NCBI RefSeq assembly: GCF_001701045.1
Contig: NZ_CP016757.1
Location: 2,163,501 to 2,227,500 of the forward strand
Direction: 5' to 3'
DNA from: Cloacibacillus porcorum
Lineage (GTDB): Bacteria; Synergistota; Synergistia; Synergistales; Synergistaceae
DNA: 64,000 nucleotides
Made by a program: the position numbers and the translations under genes. Position 1 is the first letter of the stretch. Each line of letters begins with the position of its first letter. The notes beneath the pieces are model-generated. The model was given only the letters and a program-made list of their open reading frames with translations, was not told the DNA's origin and searched no databases. Of the stretch, positions 48,500 to 57,346 are shown in pieces.

Positions 48500-51385
48500 C
48501 TATGGCAGAAATTTTTTCTCAAAGTCATCCAGCGGCATCGGCTTGGCGTAGTAGAATCCCTGTGCGGCGATACATCCCATCCCGATCAGCATCTCCGCCT
48601 GTTCCTTCGTCTCAACGCCTTCGCAAATTACATCGATGCCCAGTTCTTTCGCCATAGAGATTATCCCCTGGACAATAATTCTTCCGCGCCTCTCATGGCA
48701 GCTGTCGGAGATGAGGCTCCGGTCAAGTTTGATCGTATCGGCGGAGAGCTGCTGCAGAACGCTGAGCGACGAATAACCTGAGCCAAAATCATCTATGGAA
48801 AGGAGGAATCCCAGTTTTTTCAGCAGATCACGATGGCTCAGCATCTGCCCGACATTCTCCATAAGAATATTTTCCGTGATCTCCACCTCAAGATATTCAT
48901 GCGGAACACCGTATCTGTCCGCGATCTCAGCGAGGGTATAGGGAAAATTCCGGTCTTCAAAATGCAGCCTTGAAAAGTTGGACGACACGGGAAAGAGGCG
49001 TACCCCCCTGTCCATCCACCGCCTTATCGTTTTACAGACCTGTTCATAGATATAGAGGTCGATCTCAATAATAAAGCCGTTGCTCTCAAAAAACGGGATA
49101 AAATCACCGGGAGAAATCGGCCCCTCATCGCGGCGGAGCCAACGCACGAGCGCCTCGGCCCCCACTGTCTCCCCCGTGCGCATATCGGTCTTTTGCTGAA
49201 AATAGGGCACAAACTCGCCGTTTTGCAGGGCCGGCGCCATTATATCGGCCAGATGTCTGCGCCGAAGCTCCTCTTGGCGCATTTTTTCGTCATACCGCAG
49301 GGTCACACTCTTACCCGTGTTCTTGCCGTTTATCCTCGCGTAGTTGGCAAAGTCCATAAGCAGAGAGACGTCGGGGCTGTCTCCGCGCTGTGTGACATAG
49401 ACGCCAAAGGTGAGACAGATGGAATATGATTTCTTCATCGCCGCCACCGCGGCGCCCATCTGTTTCGCGATGAGATTCGTCCGCGACAGCAGCCCGTCCC
49501 AATCGCTGTAATGCAGGAGAAGTACGAATTGGTCTGCGGATACCCTCGCGCAGCACTCGTCGGGAGAGGTGTTTTCTTTGAGCGTCCGCGCCGCCAGTTT
49601 CAGTATCTCGTCGCCCTCCTTGAAACCAAAGCTGTCGTTGATCGTCTTAAACTGATTGATATCCATGTATACGAGAGCCAAGGGATCATCCCCGGCCTCC
49701 TTAAGCATCTTCTCCGCATCCAGACGGAATTTATTAAGATTGAATATCCCCGTAACGCCGTCTACGTATAGCAGCGCGTGGAAGCGTCTGTTATTCGCGG
49801 CATTCGTGACAGCTATGTAGCCCAGGACCCCGATAATGACAAGAAAGACAACGCTCGTCACGCCGGCCGCCGCCAACGGATATTCGCTGACGATCCGCCG
49901 CAGAGTCACCGGTCTTGAGATGACGGAATTATCAAGGATTATTGAGTCCATCTGCTCACGGGAAATATACTGAATACATTTATCCAATATGGAGAAAACG
50001 CGGGGATCGGCGCTTTTAGAAACCCCGATGCTGAGATCGTCATAATAGTTGCTCAGCACAGCCATATTGAAGTTTTCATATTTTCGTTCCGACAGCAGGT
50101 AATTCGCAACATAGGTGTTCGTATATGTGACATCGGCCCTTTTTTTCGCGACAGCGTCAAAGCAGTCGCTGATCGAGGGATAATAGACCACCTCAGCCTG
50201 TGGATTATCTTCCGCTATCTTTTGAGAAAAGTAGCAGCCCTCCGGCAGAGCGATACGCTTACGGACGGAGACGCCGCTTACGCTGACGGAGACAAATGGC
50301 GCGCGTAAATAATAGACGGTGGTGTTAACATGTTTTCTTTCCGCCCACAGGTAATCGTTCGCCACACCGCAAATAATATCCGCGCTGCCGCCGTCGACCA
50401 TATTCCATGATTCATTACGGTTATGTACCGGCAAAAATTCAAATGTCAAACCGGAATAGGCCGCGATAACACGGAACATATCGGCTACGATACCTTTAAA
50501 TTCTCCGGTTTTTGGGTCAGTATATTCCAAAGGGGCCTCAGTGTAATTATAAACGGCCCTTAAAGTCGGCGCTTTAGGGATATAATCCATCTCTTCCCTG
50601 GTAAATACCGGCCGCTGCAAAGCGTTGACGGCGAAGTACTTTTCAAAAAGCCTCTGCTCGTAGTATGGATCACGCAGCTTTATCGTGGTCATCGCTTCGT
50701 CAAGGGTACGGGCCAGCCTCTCCCTGTCTTTCGCCACGGCGAAATACAGCGGCTGCGGGGCAAACTGCGCCACGCTGCGAAAAACACTGTTCTTTCCAAG
50801 ATGTGATATGGCGACGCCGTCAAGTTCGCCGCGGTCAAGGGCGGACAAAAGATCTGCGGTCTCCCTATAGGGGACGATCGTGACGGAAAAACCGTTTTTG
50901 CGGCAGTACTCCTTAAAATACTCGGCGTCCAGACCATCTTTTATCACGCCTACGCGCATGCCGTTAAACGACGAGAAATCTTCATAATCGTACCGCATAT
51001 CATCTACGCGTACATTCAGCGTAGAATAGATACTGCACATCGGCCTCTGTGAAAAAAGAAATCTTTTAGCCCTCTCGTCGTTGTAATAGACCGCGGGGAG
51101 AATATCGATCTCTCCTCTTTCGAGCATATTAAGGGTATTTTCCCAGCTTTTGCCGTCAACGACCTCATACTTCCAGCCGGCATACTTGGTGATTTTTTGA
51201 AAATACTCGAAGTTGAAACCGACATACTCGCCGCTCTTGTTCCGGCTCATATAATCGCCGTCTTCATAAAAGCCTATCTTTACCGCCTCACCCTGCCCGT
51301 TAGCGGCTGCAATATGCGCATTCAGCACGAGAAAAAAGACGATATAAATAAGTAAACAGGCACCTCTTTTGCAGATATCTATAAT
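48500..51385 (-). CDS. Periplasmic-sensor c-di-GMP protein: two SBP-like domains, degenerate GGDEF, EAL
   Basis: About 961 residues. A signal peptide (KRGACLLIYIVFFLVLNAH) is followed by two amino-acid-binding-protein-like periplasmic domains (about 35-260 and 280-510), one transmembrane helix (about 520-545), a GGDEF domain (about 570-710) and an EAL domain (about 725-955). The cyclase signature reads SADQF, not GGDEF, so it should not make c-di-GMP. The EAL domain keeps EALVRW, the SNFS Asn, EITEN, DDFGSGYSSL, CEGVE and the final Gln, so it should degrade c-di-GMP. The first canonical in-frame start (GTG 51328) would cut off the signal peptide. GGGAG stands 6 nt before an ATT (51385-51383) and 9 nt before the following ATA, so I extend the gene to there. 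Ligand unknown. Confidence 0.8.
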   Translation of the reverse strand: MIDICKRGACLLIYIVFFLVLNAHIAAANGQGEAVKIGFYEDGDYMSRNKSGEYVGFNFEYFQKITKYAGWKYEVVDGKSWENTLNMLERGEIDILPAVYYNDERAKRFLFSQRPMCSIYSTLNVRVDDMRYDYEDFSSFNGMRVGVIKDGLDAEYFKEYCRKNGFSVTIVPYRETADLLSALDRGELDGVAISHLGKNSVFRSVAQFAPQPLYFAVAKDRERLARTLDEAMTTIKLRDPYYEQRLFEKYFAVNALQRPVFTREEMDYIPKAPTLRAVYNYTEAPLEYTDPKTGEFKGIVADMFRVIAAYSGLTFEFLPVHNRNESWNMVDGGSADIICGVANDYLWAERKHVNTTVYYLRAPFVSVSVSGVSVRKRIALPEGCYFSQKIAEDNPQAEVVYYPSISDCFDAVAKKRADVTYTNTYVANYLLSERKYENFNMAVLSNYYDDLSIGVSKSADPRVFSILDKCIQYISREQMDSIILDNSVISRPVTLRRIVSEYPLAAAGVTSVVFLVIIGVLGYIAVTNAANNRRFHALLYVDGVTGIFNLNKFRLDAEKMLKEAGDDPLALVYMDINQFKTINDSFGFKEGDEILKLAARTLKENTSPDECCARVSADQFVLLLHYSDWDGLLSRTNLIAKQMGAAVAAMKKSYSICLTFGVYVTQRGDSPDVSLLMDFANYARINGKNTGKSVTLRYDEKMRQEELRRRHLADIMAPALQNGEFVPYFQQKTDMRTGETVGAEALVRWLRRDEGPISPGDFIPFFESNGFIIEIDLYIYEQVCKTIRRWMDRGVRLFPVSSNFSRLHFEDRNFPYTLAEIADRYGVPHEYLEVEITENILMENVGQMLSHRDLLKKLGFLLSIDDFGSGYSSLSVLQQLSADTIKLDRSLISDSCHERRGRIIVQGIISMAKELGIDVICEGVETKEQAEMLIGMGCIAAQGFYYAKPMPLDDFEKKFLP

Positions 51386-51399
51386 CGTCCACTCCCAGA

Positions 51400-51803
51400 G
51401 AATAAAGCTTAAAACGCCTGCAAAACCCGGCCTTACAGCCCCAGCGGCACGGGCAAAGACTTTAGTTTATCCAATAAACAGTTTACCATAATATAGTTAT
51501 GAAAGATATCTGAAAAAGCAAATCAACGACGCCGTTTCATACCTGCCGCTCATGAAAACCGATTAGCCTCTTCGTTTACATAAGTGTCATGCTCCGCGAA
51601 CGGAGGATAACCCATTAGTAATTTCGGCTTTATTAGAACAGTGATAAAAGACCGCATATGGACATTTTGAATGGCTGATGAACGAAGCCCATATCGAAAA
51701 ATATACCGGACACAATACACGCGCCCCTACGTCAGGGTACGACACAAAATTTTATAGGCATTTTTTCAAAATTACCTGTCTTTATCCGGCCACGGTTACG
51801 ACT
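51400..51803. other. Intergenic region with no recognised gene
   Basis: About 400 bp between the PII-like gene and the sensor gene, AT-rich and without a supported frame, RNA or repeat. The promoter of the sensor gene should lie here, but no strong -35/-10 pair was found. Confidence 0.3.
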
Positions 51804-51833
51804 AAAATACCGCCTCGCTTCCGACGGCATTTT
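51804..51833 (-). terminator. Terminator-like hairpin after the PII-like gene
   Basis: AAAATGCCG / CGGTATTTT (one G-T pair), 28 bp beyond the stop; the tail on the minus strand is only weakly T-rich. Confidence 0.45.
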
Positions 51834-51861
51834 CTTTTATATATTGAAACTTTGAAAATCC

Positions 51862-52530
51862 TCAAAGTTTTGAGAATCCCGCAACCCGCTCAACCGGCAC
51901 CGTAAAGGCGATCGCCCTCGCCTCTGTGGAGGGACCGGCCTTGTCAATGATTGCGTCGATAATGGCTTCCTTGCCCTCACTGCTGGTGACAAGGTAGATC
52001 ATCTCTTTTTCCGCCGCAATAGTAAGGCCGAAAAATTTGGCGCCAAAGCGGGCTCCGGTGCCCTTAGCGTGGATGACGGTACCGCCGCGCGCTCCGGCCT
52101 CACGCGCCGCATCCATAACCATATCGACGTAGCCCCTTTCGGCAATCGCGACAATCAGCGAATACTGCATATCTTCCACCCTCTTCTTAAATTCGTCGTC
52201 TATCAAACCTTCCGGCAGACATTGCGCGTTAGATACTCCGGAGACACCGTCCACGGGGAGCATCAGGGCCACACCGGCATTCGGCGCGTCTATCCGCATC
52301 TCCGACACAAGCCCGTCAAGAAGCCTGTTGGCAGCCTCCGAACCGCACAGACAGCAGATGATCTGCATCTCCTTTTTCTCCAGCCCCCACAGATGGAGCG
52401 CCTTCTTCTGCGCCGTTCCCTCGCAGAGATAGCTGAATACAAGGTTGGCGCCATGTTTATGAAAAAAATCTATGTAGCTGTCACTCAACTCGCGCTGAAC
52501 GACCGTAATCACGAAACTAACTCCGTTCAT
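51862..52530 (-). CDS. Tandem PII-like domain protein
   Basis: A 222-residue protein that reads as two ferredoxin-like PII-type domains (about 1-105 and 115-222). The second has the clearer pattern: SLIVAIAERGYVDMVMDAAR, AGARGGTVIHAKGTG, EKEMIYLVTSSEGKEAIIDAI. The uridylylated T-loop Tyr of GlnB is not evident. PII-like proteins often sit beside transporters and control them by binding nucleotides. This one precedes no ammonium transporter but follows a DUF1538 membrane protein by 39 bp, a pairing seen elsewhere. A regulatory role on that protein is inferred. Confidence 0.75.
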   Translation of the reverse strand: MNGVSFVITVVQRELSDSYIDFFHKHGANLVFSYLCEGTAQKKALHLWGLEKKEMQIICCLCGSEAANRLLDGLVSEMRIDAPNAGVALMLPVDGVSGVSNAQCLPEGLIDDEFKKRVEDMQYSLIVAIAERGYVDMVMDAAREAGARGGTVIHAKGTGARFGAKFFGLTIAAEKEMIYLVTSSEGKEAIIDAIIDKAGPSTEARAIAFTVPVERVAGFSKL

Positions 52531-52569
52531 AACCGCTCCCCTCCGAACCTGTAGGTTTAAGCAAATCCA

Positions 52570-54174
52570 TCATAGGCAAGGCTCATTTTTCTTCATCGCC
52601 GAGACGCCGCGCATATACAGCAGTCCCAAAAGCTGAATGGTGATCAGCGGCGTCATTGCCACCATCGCCACCACACCAAATGCATCCTGTGTAATATTAC
52701 CGCCGACCGCCGAACAAAGCCCCATCGCCAGCGGCAGCAGGAAGGTCGCCGTCATCGCCCCGGAGGCCACCCCGCCGGAGTCGAAGGCGATCGCCGTAAA
52801 GATAGGGGGCACTATGAAACTCAGCGCCAACGCTATCGCATATCCGGGAACGATGAGCCACATCAGCGGCAGCCCCGTCAGGATACGCATCATCGCGAGC
52901 CCAACAGAGATAGAGACGCCGATCGAGAGGCTGACGCTCATCGCCTTTTTGGGAATCGCGCCGGCCGTTATCTCCACCACCTGCTTATTCAGCACGTGGA
53001 CGGCAGGCTCAGCCATGACGATAAAGTAACCGATCACCATACCGATGGGGACGATCACCCAGTTGTTCTCCAGTCCTCCGATCAGCTGCCCAATATAATT
53101 GCCAACGGGCAGAAAGCCGACATTCACGCCGGTAAGAAAGAGAACCAATCCAAGATAAGTATACAGGATACCGACCGTGATCTGGATAATTTCCGTTCCA
53201 TAGAGCCTTAGCTTAAAGATTTGGAAGGCGAGGAAAAAGAGGACGATCGGCAGTACGGAAAGGGCGATCTCATAAAAGAAGCGCGGGAATTCAACGGCAA
53301 AGAGATGCCAAAGCTCCTGAGAATTTTCAATATCAGGCACTACCACCGGCGTATATTCGCTGCCACCTCCGGGATAGAGAAGGCCAAGTATCAGAACCGC
53401 AAGTATCGGGCCGATGGAACCGATGGCCACAAGACCAAAGCTGTCGTTCTGCGCGCTGCTGTCGCTGCGGGAGGCAGCCACGCCGACGCCGAGCGCCATG
53501 ATAAAAGGTACAGTCATCGGCCCGGTGGTGACGCCTCCTGAGTCAAAGGCGACCCCGATATAATCCACCGGTATAAAAAAGGCCAGAATAATGATAAGCG
53601 CGTAAGAGACGATCAGAACATTCCGCAGCGGTACCCCTAGGAACATACGCAACATCGCCAGCATCAGGAATACGCCGACACCGGCTGCCACCGCCCCGAT
53701 AATGGCCGCGTTAGGGATATTGGGGACCTGCCCCGCAAGGACCTGAAGATCCGGCTCCGAAACAGTGATAAAGCTGCCGACAAGAAAGCTGATCAGCAGG
53801 ATGAACCACAGGCTCCTCGTCCGTGTAACGGCCGAACCGATATGCTCGCCAATCGGCGTCATCGCGATATCGGCCCCCAGCGTAAAGAGCCCCATTCCAA
53901 TGACAAGGAGGATCGAACCAAAGACAAAGGCCAGCAGCGCACCGACGGGCACAGGCACAAGCGCGAAACAGACGGCGAAGACTATCGCCGCAATCGGCAG
54001 GACCGATTTCAAAGCCTCTTCCATTTTTGAAAAGAGGATGGTGTTGCTCAGTCCAAATTTTTTCAGCATTCTCTGTGACAGAGCCGGAGACACCGTCCGG
54101 TCCAACAGGCCATCGACTCGCTCTCCTTTCGTTGGAATCATCAGGAGCTGCTCGGCTCCGCCGCGCCGCCGCAA
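52570..54174 (-). CDS. DUF1538 membrane protein (duplicated; putative cation antiporter)
   Basis: A 534-residue polytopic protein made of two homologous halves. Each has the DUF1538 pattern, with a SEPDLQVLAGQV (half 1) or AEPAVHVLNKQV (half 2) loop and a late segment AFDSGGVTTGPMTVPFIMAL or AFDSGGVASGAMTATFLLPL. DUF1538 pairs (UmpA/UmpB) have been reported to act as Na+(K+)/H+ antiporters, from memory; here both are fused in one chain. The N-terminal 30 residues are hydrophilic and the exact start is uncertain (ATG at residue 12 is possible). Followed by the PII-like gene. Confidence 0.75.
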   Translation of the reverse strand: MRRRGGAEQLLMIPTKGERVDGLLDRTVSPALSQRMLKKFGLSNTILFSKMEEALKSVLPIAAIVFAVCFALVPVPVGALLAFVFGSILLVIGMGLFTLGADIAMTPIGEHIGSAVTRTRSLWFILLISFLVGSFITVSEPDLQVLAGQVPNIPNAAIIGAVAAGVGVFLMLAMLRMFLGVPLRNVLIVSYALIIILAFFIPVDYIGVAFDSGGVTTGPMTVPFIMALGVGVAASRSDSSAQNDSFGLVAIGSIGPILAVLILGLLYPGGGSEYTPVVVPDIENSQELWHLFAVEFPRFFYEIALSVLPIVLFFLAFQIFKLRLYGTEIIQITVGILYTYLGLVLFLTGVNVGFLPVGNYIGQLIGGLENNWVIVPIGMVIGYFIVMAEPAVHVLNKQVVEITAGAIPKKAMSVSLSIGVSISVGLAMMRILTGLPLMWLIVPGYAIALALSFIVPPIFTAIAFDSGGVASGAMTATFLLPLAMGLCSAVGGNITQDAFGVVAMVAMTPLITIQLLGLLYMRGVSAMKKNEPCL

Positions 54175-54300
54175 GAATCAGCGGAGAACAGGCGAAACGA
54201 AAAACACCTTTAACTGAGTATAACATATCGTAAAAAAAACTATCCTGCCGATGACAATAGACTAAATTTACATTATTTTCTCATAATTATCACATGTTTC

Positions 54301-54505
54301 TTAACCCTCAATATTACCGATGCGCGGCGAAGCAGCGGCACATAGAATATAATATTGCGTGCTCGTCACATGAAAAGGCAACAGCCCCTGCCGTATCAAG
54401 GATATTGGGGCATGCAAAGCGTGATAGACACAGTAATACCCATCCCGATCACCTGCAATCAGCGCACCTAAATCATTTAAGATATTGCCGCCGTGGGTAT
54501 TTTAT
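54301..54505 (-). other. Open frame without start, next to the tRNA-Arg scar (possible gene fragment)
   Basis: On the minus strand a frame stays open for about 68 codons from the truncated tRNA copy to TAA 54303-54301, without a usable start. The peptide (e.g. GALIAGDRDGYYCVYHALHA) is not recognised. It may be the tail of a gene cut by the same event that duplicated the tRNA end, or chance. The rest of the gap to 54174 shows nothing. Confidence 0.25.
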
Positions 54506-54552
54506 AAGTGGCGTGCCTGTGGAGATTCGAACTCCAGACCTTCGCCTCCGGA
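54506..54552. repeat. Truncated tRNA-Arg copy (attachment-site-like direct repeat, left)
   Basis: 47 bp identical to 54639-54685, corresponding to the 3' half of tRNA-Arg from the anticodon loop through the acceptor end plus 5 bp beyond. The second copy begins exactly 133 bp later. This is the geometry of an att site left by an integrase that targets tRNA 3' ends. Confidence 0.75.
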
Positions 54553-54638
54553 TAAGCAGCGAACCGAAACGCCGCTTTCCGCGTTTCGTGTGAGTCGCTT
54601 AGTCTTTTCGTTTATAATAGCCACCGAGGGATTTTTAA

Positions 54639-54685
54639 AAGTGGCGTGCCTGTGGAGATTCGAACTCCAGACCTTCGCCTCCGGA
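54639..54685. repeat. Direct repeat copy within the intact tRNA-Arg (attachment-site-like, right)
   Basis: Second copy of the 47-bp repeat; it forms the 3' half of the functional tRNA-Arg. The 86 bp between the copies hold no gene. Confidence 0.75.
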
Positions 54686-54720
54686 GGGCGGCACTCTATC
54701 CAGCTGAGCTACAGGCACGC
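54644..54720 (-). tRNA. tRNA-Arg (CCG)
   Basis: Minus-strand cloverleaf: acceptor GCGTGCC / GGCACGC, D-arm AGCTCAGCTGGATAGAGT, anticodon stem-loop CGCC-CTCCGGA-GGCG (anticodon CCG), T-arm CTGGA-GTTCGAAT-CTCCA-type. CCA is not encoded. Its 3' half is duplicated at 54506-54552. Decodes CGG. Confidence 0.94.
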
Positions 54721-54766
54721 ATGAAGCGTTAGTAAGTATATCACAAGAAACGGGGAGCCGCCATAG

Positions 54767-55234
54767 ATGGATGATATTATTTATATGAAAGAGGCGATCA
54801 AAGAGGCGCGCCGCGCGCTTGAGTGCGGTGAGATACCGGTGGGCGCGGTGGTGGTCCGCGGTGGAGAGATCATCGGCCGCGGGCATAATGTGCGCAGCCG
54901 CGACAATTCGCCCTTTGGGCACGCGGAGATCGCCGCGATGACGGAGGCGGCGAAGAAGATAAATTCCTGGCGCTTCGACGGCTGCTCCATCTATGTGACG
55001 CTGGAGCCCTGCGTCATGTGCTCTGGCGCACTCGTCCAGTGCCGTATGGGCTGGATCGTCTTCGGCGCTAAGGACCCAAAGGCCGGCGGCTGCCGTTCCC
55101 TTTATGAGATTCCCGGCGACCCGCGGATGTATCACCGGTGCGCCGTGACCGGCGGCCTGCTGGCCACGGAATGCGCGGAAATGCTGCAAAAATTTTTCAT
55201 TGAAAAAAGAAGGGCACGGGCGGCCAAAAAGTAG
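54767..55234 (+). CDS. tadA: tRNA-specific adenosine deaminase
   Basis: A 155-residue zinc deaminase that converts A34 of tRNA-Arg(ACG) to inosine. The catalytic motif HAE (PFGHAEIAAMTEA) and zinc-binding PCVMCSGAL are intact, with EIPVGAVVV at the N-terminus and the C-terminal helix EMLQKFF. The ATG has GGGGAG upstream. It is divergent from tRNA-Arg(CCG), which starts 46 bp away. Confidence 0.93.
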   Translation: MDDIIYMKEAIKEARRALECGEIPVGAVVVRGGEIIGRGHNVRSRDNSPFGHAEIAAMTEAAKKINSWRFDGCSIYVTLEPCVMCSGALVQCRMGWIVFGAKDPKAGGCRSLYEIPGDPRMYHRCAVTGGLLATECAEMLQKFFIEKRRARAAKK

Positions 55235-55248
55235 CCGCTTCCGCGCCG

Positions 55249-56460
55249 TTACCGGCCCTCAAGATATTTCACGGTGAACTCCTCACTGGGCAGCGGTCTG
55301 TCGATGAGATACCCCTGCACGTCGGGGCACCCAAGGGTGGTCAGTATCTCCGCCTGTTCTTTATTTTCGACGCCCTCAGCGATACAGCCGATGCCAAGTT
55401 TGCCGCAGATATTCACGGTACTCTCCACGAGCGCCCGGCTGATCTCGTTGTCCGCGACCTCCGCCACGACGGCTTTGTCTATCTTTATCACATCGAAGCG
55501 GAAGGCCGACATCATGTAGAGGTTGGAATATTCGCTGCCGAAATCGTCAAGGGCGAGCCTGTATCCGGCGGCGCGAAGAGCCGCGCAGGCCGCGGTGAAA
55601 TCGGGGCGTGAAACATTCCCCACGCTCTCCGTGATCTCAATCTCCATGTATCCCCGCAGCGCCTCAAAACCGGCCCCGATCCTCTCCACCTCGTCAAGTA
55701 GACCGGGGGCAAGCAGTGTATTTTTTGAAAAGTTGACGGATAATGGGATCAGTTTCAGACCGGCCGCCCGTAGGTCACGGAGCAGACGGTAACTCCGCTC
55801 CATAATATAGAGGTCGAGCATCCCTATCAGCCCCGCGTCTTCCAGCTGAGGGATAAAATCGTCGGGCGTAAGCAGCCCTTTACTAGGATCTTCGTAACGC
55901 GCCAGCACCTCGGCGCCGGTTATCTCTTGGCGCGTCAAATTCATCTTCGGCTGCAGATAGAGCTTTACAAAACCGTTTTTAATGCCGCGATTGAGCCAAT
56001 CGTCAAGACAGGCCCTGTGTTCGGCGCAGAAAGATCTTGTCTCCTCCATCCGCAGCCTGCGCATGAGGCAGACAGACCTGCTATGGCCGCCTGAGTCTTC
56101 TATGAGACTTTTATACGATACCTCAGTACGCCACCGCTCGCCGCCTGCGATTGAAAAGCTGCAGATCATGCGGTCACGCTCTCTGCCTTTGAACATCCCC
56201 TCGACAAATGCGGCAAGGGCTTCGTCGGTCTCCTCGCATGACCCGCCGCAGTACTGAAAAAAGAGCTTGGTAATATCACCGCCACCGGGAATTTTAGCGC
56301 AGCAATGCTCTTTGGCGTCCCACAAATAGAGGGTCCTGCTGGGAAGATCAGCTATATAAAGAGTCGAAGCGGTCAGGTCCAGCATCCCAGACAGCATTTT
56401 ATCTGTATTGTATAAACTCGTTCCATTAAACACAGCCGGTTTCCTCACCGTTTCTGTCAT
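55249..56460 (-). CDS. EAL-domain c-di-GMP phosphodiesterase
   Basis: A 403-residue cytoplasmic protein. The N-terminal 150 residues form an unassigned sensor region (TASTLYIADLPSRTLYLWDAK suggests a PAS-like fold). The EAL domain (about 160-400) retains the EVLARYED start, the NFSKN Asn, EITES, DDFGSEYSNLYMM, KIDKAVV, AEGVENKEQAE and VQGYLIDRPL, so the catalytic residues look complete. No GGDEF domain. The start at ATG 56460 follows AGGAATATG. It is divergent from the XRE gene, which may regulate it. It is similar in its C-terminal half to the large sensor at 48500. Confidence 0.85.
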   Translation of the reverse strand: MTETVRKPAVFNGTSLYNTDKMLSGMLDLTASTLYIADLPSRTLYLWDAKEHCCAKIPGGGDITKLFFQYCGGSCEETDEALAAFVEGMFKGRERDRMICSFSIAGGERWRTEVSYKSLIEDSGGHSRSVCLMRRLRMEETRSFCAEHRACLDDWLNRGIKNGFVKLYLQPKMNLTRQEITGAEVLARYEDPSKGLLTPDDFIPQLEDAGLIGMLDLYIMERSYRLLRDLRAAGLKLIPLSVNFSKNTLLAPGLLDEVERIGAGFEALRGYMEIEITESVGNVSRPDFTAACAALRAAGYRLALDDFGSEYSNLYMMSAFRFDVIKIDKAVVAEVADNEISRALVESTVNICGKLGIGCIAEGVENKEQAEILTTLGCPDVQGYLIDRPLPSEEFTVKYLEGR

Positions 56461-56648
56461 AAAAACATATTCCTTTCCCCGTCCGCGGCAATGAATGTCA
56501 TTTCCCGCGGCTGCTTGCAGCAGCAACCATATATACGCTTCTCCATTATACAACATATAAGATGTTAATAAGACTCTAATTAATGATTATAGCGTTAACA
56601 TTAATCTCGCACTCACCATAAAATTGACAGCAGGTGAGGTGAAAAAAA

Positions 56649-56960
56649 TTGGACAGTGAATTTATCAGAAAACGAATCACCGAACTGAGAATAAAAAAAG
56701 GCGTCTCAGAATATAAGATGAGCCTTGATCTTGGGCACAGCAGAAGTTACATGCAGAGCATCGTGAGCGGGCGCAGCCTGCCCTCCATGGCGGAATTTTT
56801 ATACATCTGCAAGTATCTTGACGTCACTCCAAGCGATTTTTTCAATGAGGAGATCGACCACCCCGCTCTTGTGAAGAGCGCCCGGGAGGGAATTTCAGGA
56901 CTTTCGGAAAAAGATTTATCGCTTTTGCTCACTCTGATCGAAAGACTTCATTTTAAATGA
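56649..56960 (+). CDS. XRE-family transcriptional regulator
   Basis: A 103-residue protein with an N-terminal helix-turn-helix (IRKRITELRIKKGVSEYKMS then LDLGHSRSYMQSIVSG, about 5-45) of the Cro/CI type and a short helical C-terminus (GISGLSEKDLSLLLTLIERL). The start is TTG 56649 with GGTGAGGTG upstream. It is divergent from the EAL gene; the 188-bp shared region holds ATGTTAA/TTAACAT half-sites (about 56562 and 56594) that may be its operator. Target unknown. Confidence 0.75.
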   Translation: MDSEFIRKRITELRIKKGVSEYKMSLDLGHSRSYMQSIVSGRSLPSMAEFLYICKYLDVTPSDFFNEEIDHPALVKSAREGISGLSEKDLSLLLTLIERLHFK

Positions 56961-57059
56961 CCGAAAAGCGGCCCCTACCCTCTTCTACCCTTTTGACATC
57001 GCCCCCGCAATAAGATATAATGTCCTCCGTCGATATGACGATATAGTAACGGCGCACGC

Positions 57060-57151
57060 GGAGAGGTGTCTGAGCGGTCGAAGGAGCTCGCCTGGAAAGT
57101 GAGTGAAGGGGTCAAACTCTTCCATGGGTTCAAATCCCATCCTCTCCGCCA
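57060..57151 (+). tRNA. tRNA-Ser (GGA)
   Basis: Acceptor GGAGAGG / CCTCTCC, anticodon stem CTCGC / GTGAG with loop CTGGAAA (anticodon GGA), long variable arm, T-arm ATGGG-TTCAAAT-CCCAT, CCA encoded. Decodes UCC/UCU. Confidence 0.96.
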
Positions 57152-57175
57152 TTATTATGTCCAAAGATTGTCGAT

Positions 57176-57302
57176 GTGCCTTTTACGGGCACTCCAGTCC
57201 CATGCGGCGCGAGCCCGTGAACCTCGTCAGGTCCGGAAGGAAGCAGCGATAAGCGGAATCTCGCGGGTGCCATGGGGGAGCTGGAGTTCCCGTAAAGGGC
57301 AC
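57176..57302 (+). ncRNA. ffs: Signal recognition particle RNA (bacterial small/4.5S type)
   Basis: The universal Ffh-binding hairpin is present: GTCAGGTCCGGAAGGAAGCA then GCGATAAGC (about 57225-57253). The ends pair over a long rod (TACGGG / CCCGTA, CCAGTCCCATG / CATGGGGGAGCTGG). It has no Alu domain, as in the short bacterial class. It lies 25 bp after tRNA-Ser(GGA), and TTTTATTA follows as a weak termination tail. Confidence 0.95.
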
Positions 57303-57346
57303 TTTTATTATCGGTTCTATTATCTTTCAGTCTGGACGGTGAGGTT

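Noticed and set aside
54485-54724. A 79-codon plus-strand frame over the tRNA-Arg region
   Set aside because: It is translation of the tRNA antisense strand and its duplicate (CGDSNSRPS-type peptide, a common database artefact).
57164-57340. The stretch after tRNA-Ser(GGA) as a coding frame
   Set aside because: It carries the SRP RNA signature and end-to-end pairing, so the overlapping open frame is not a gene.
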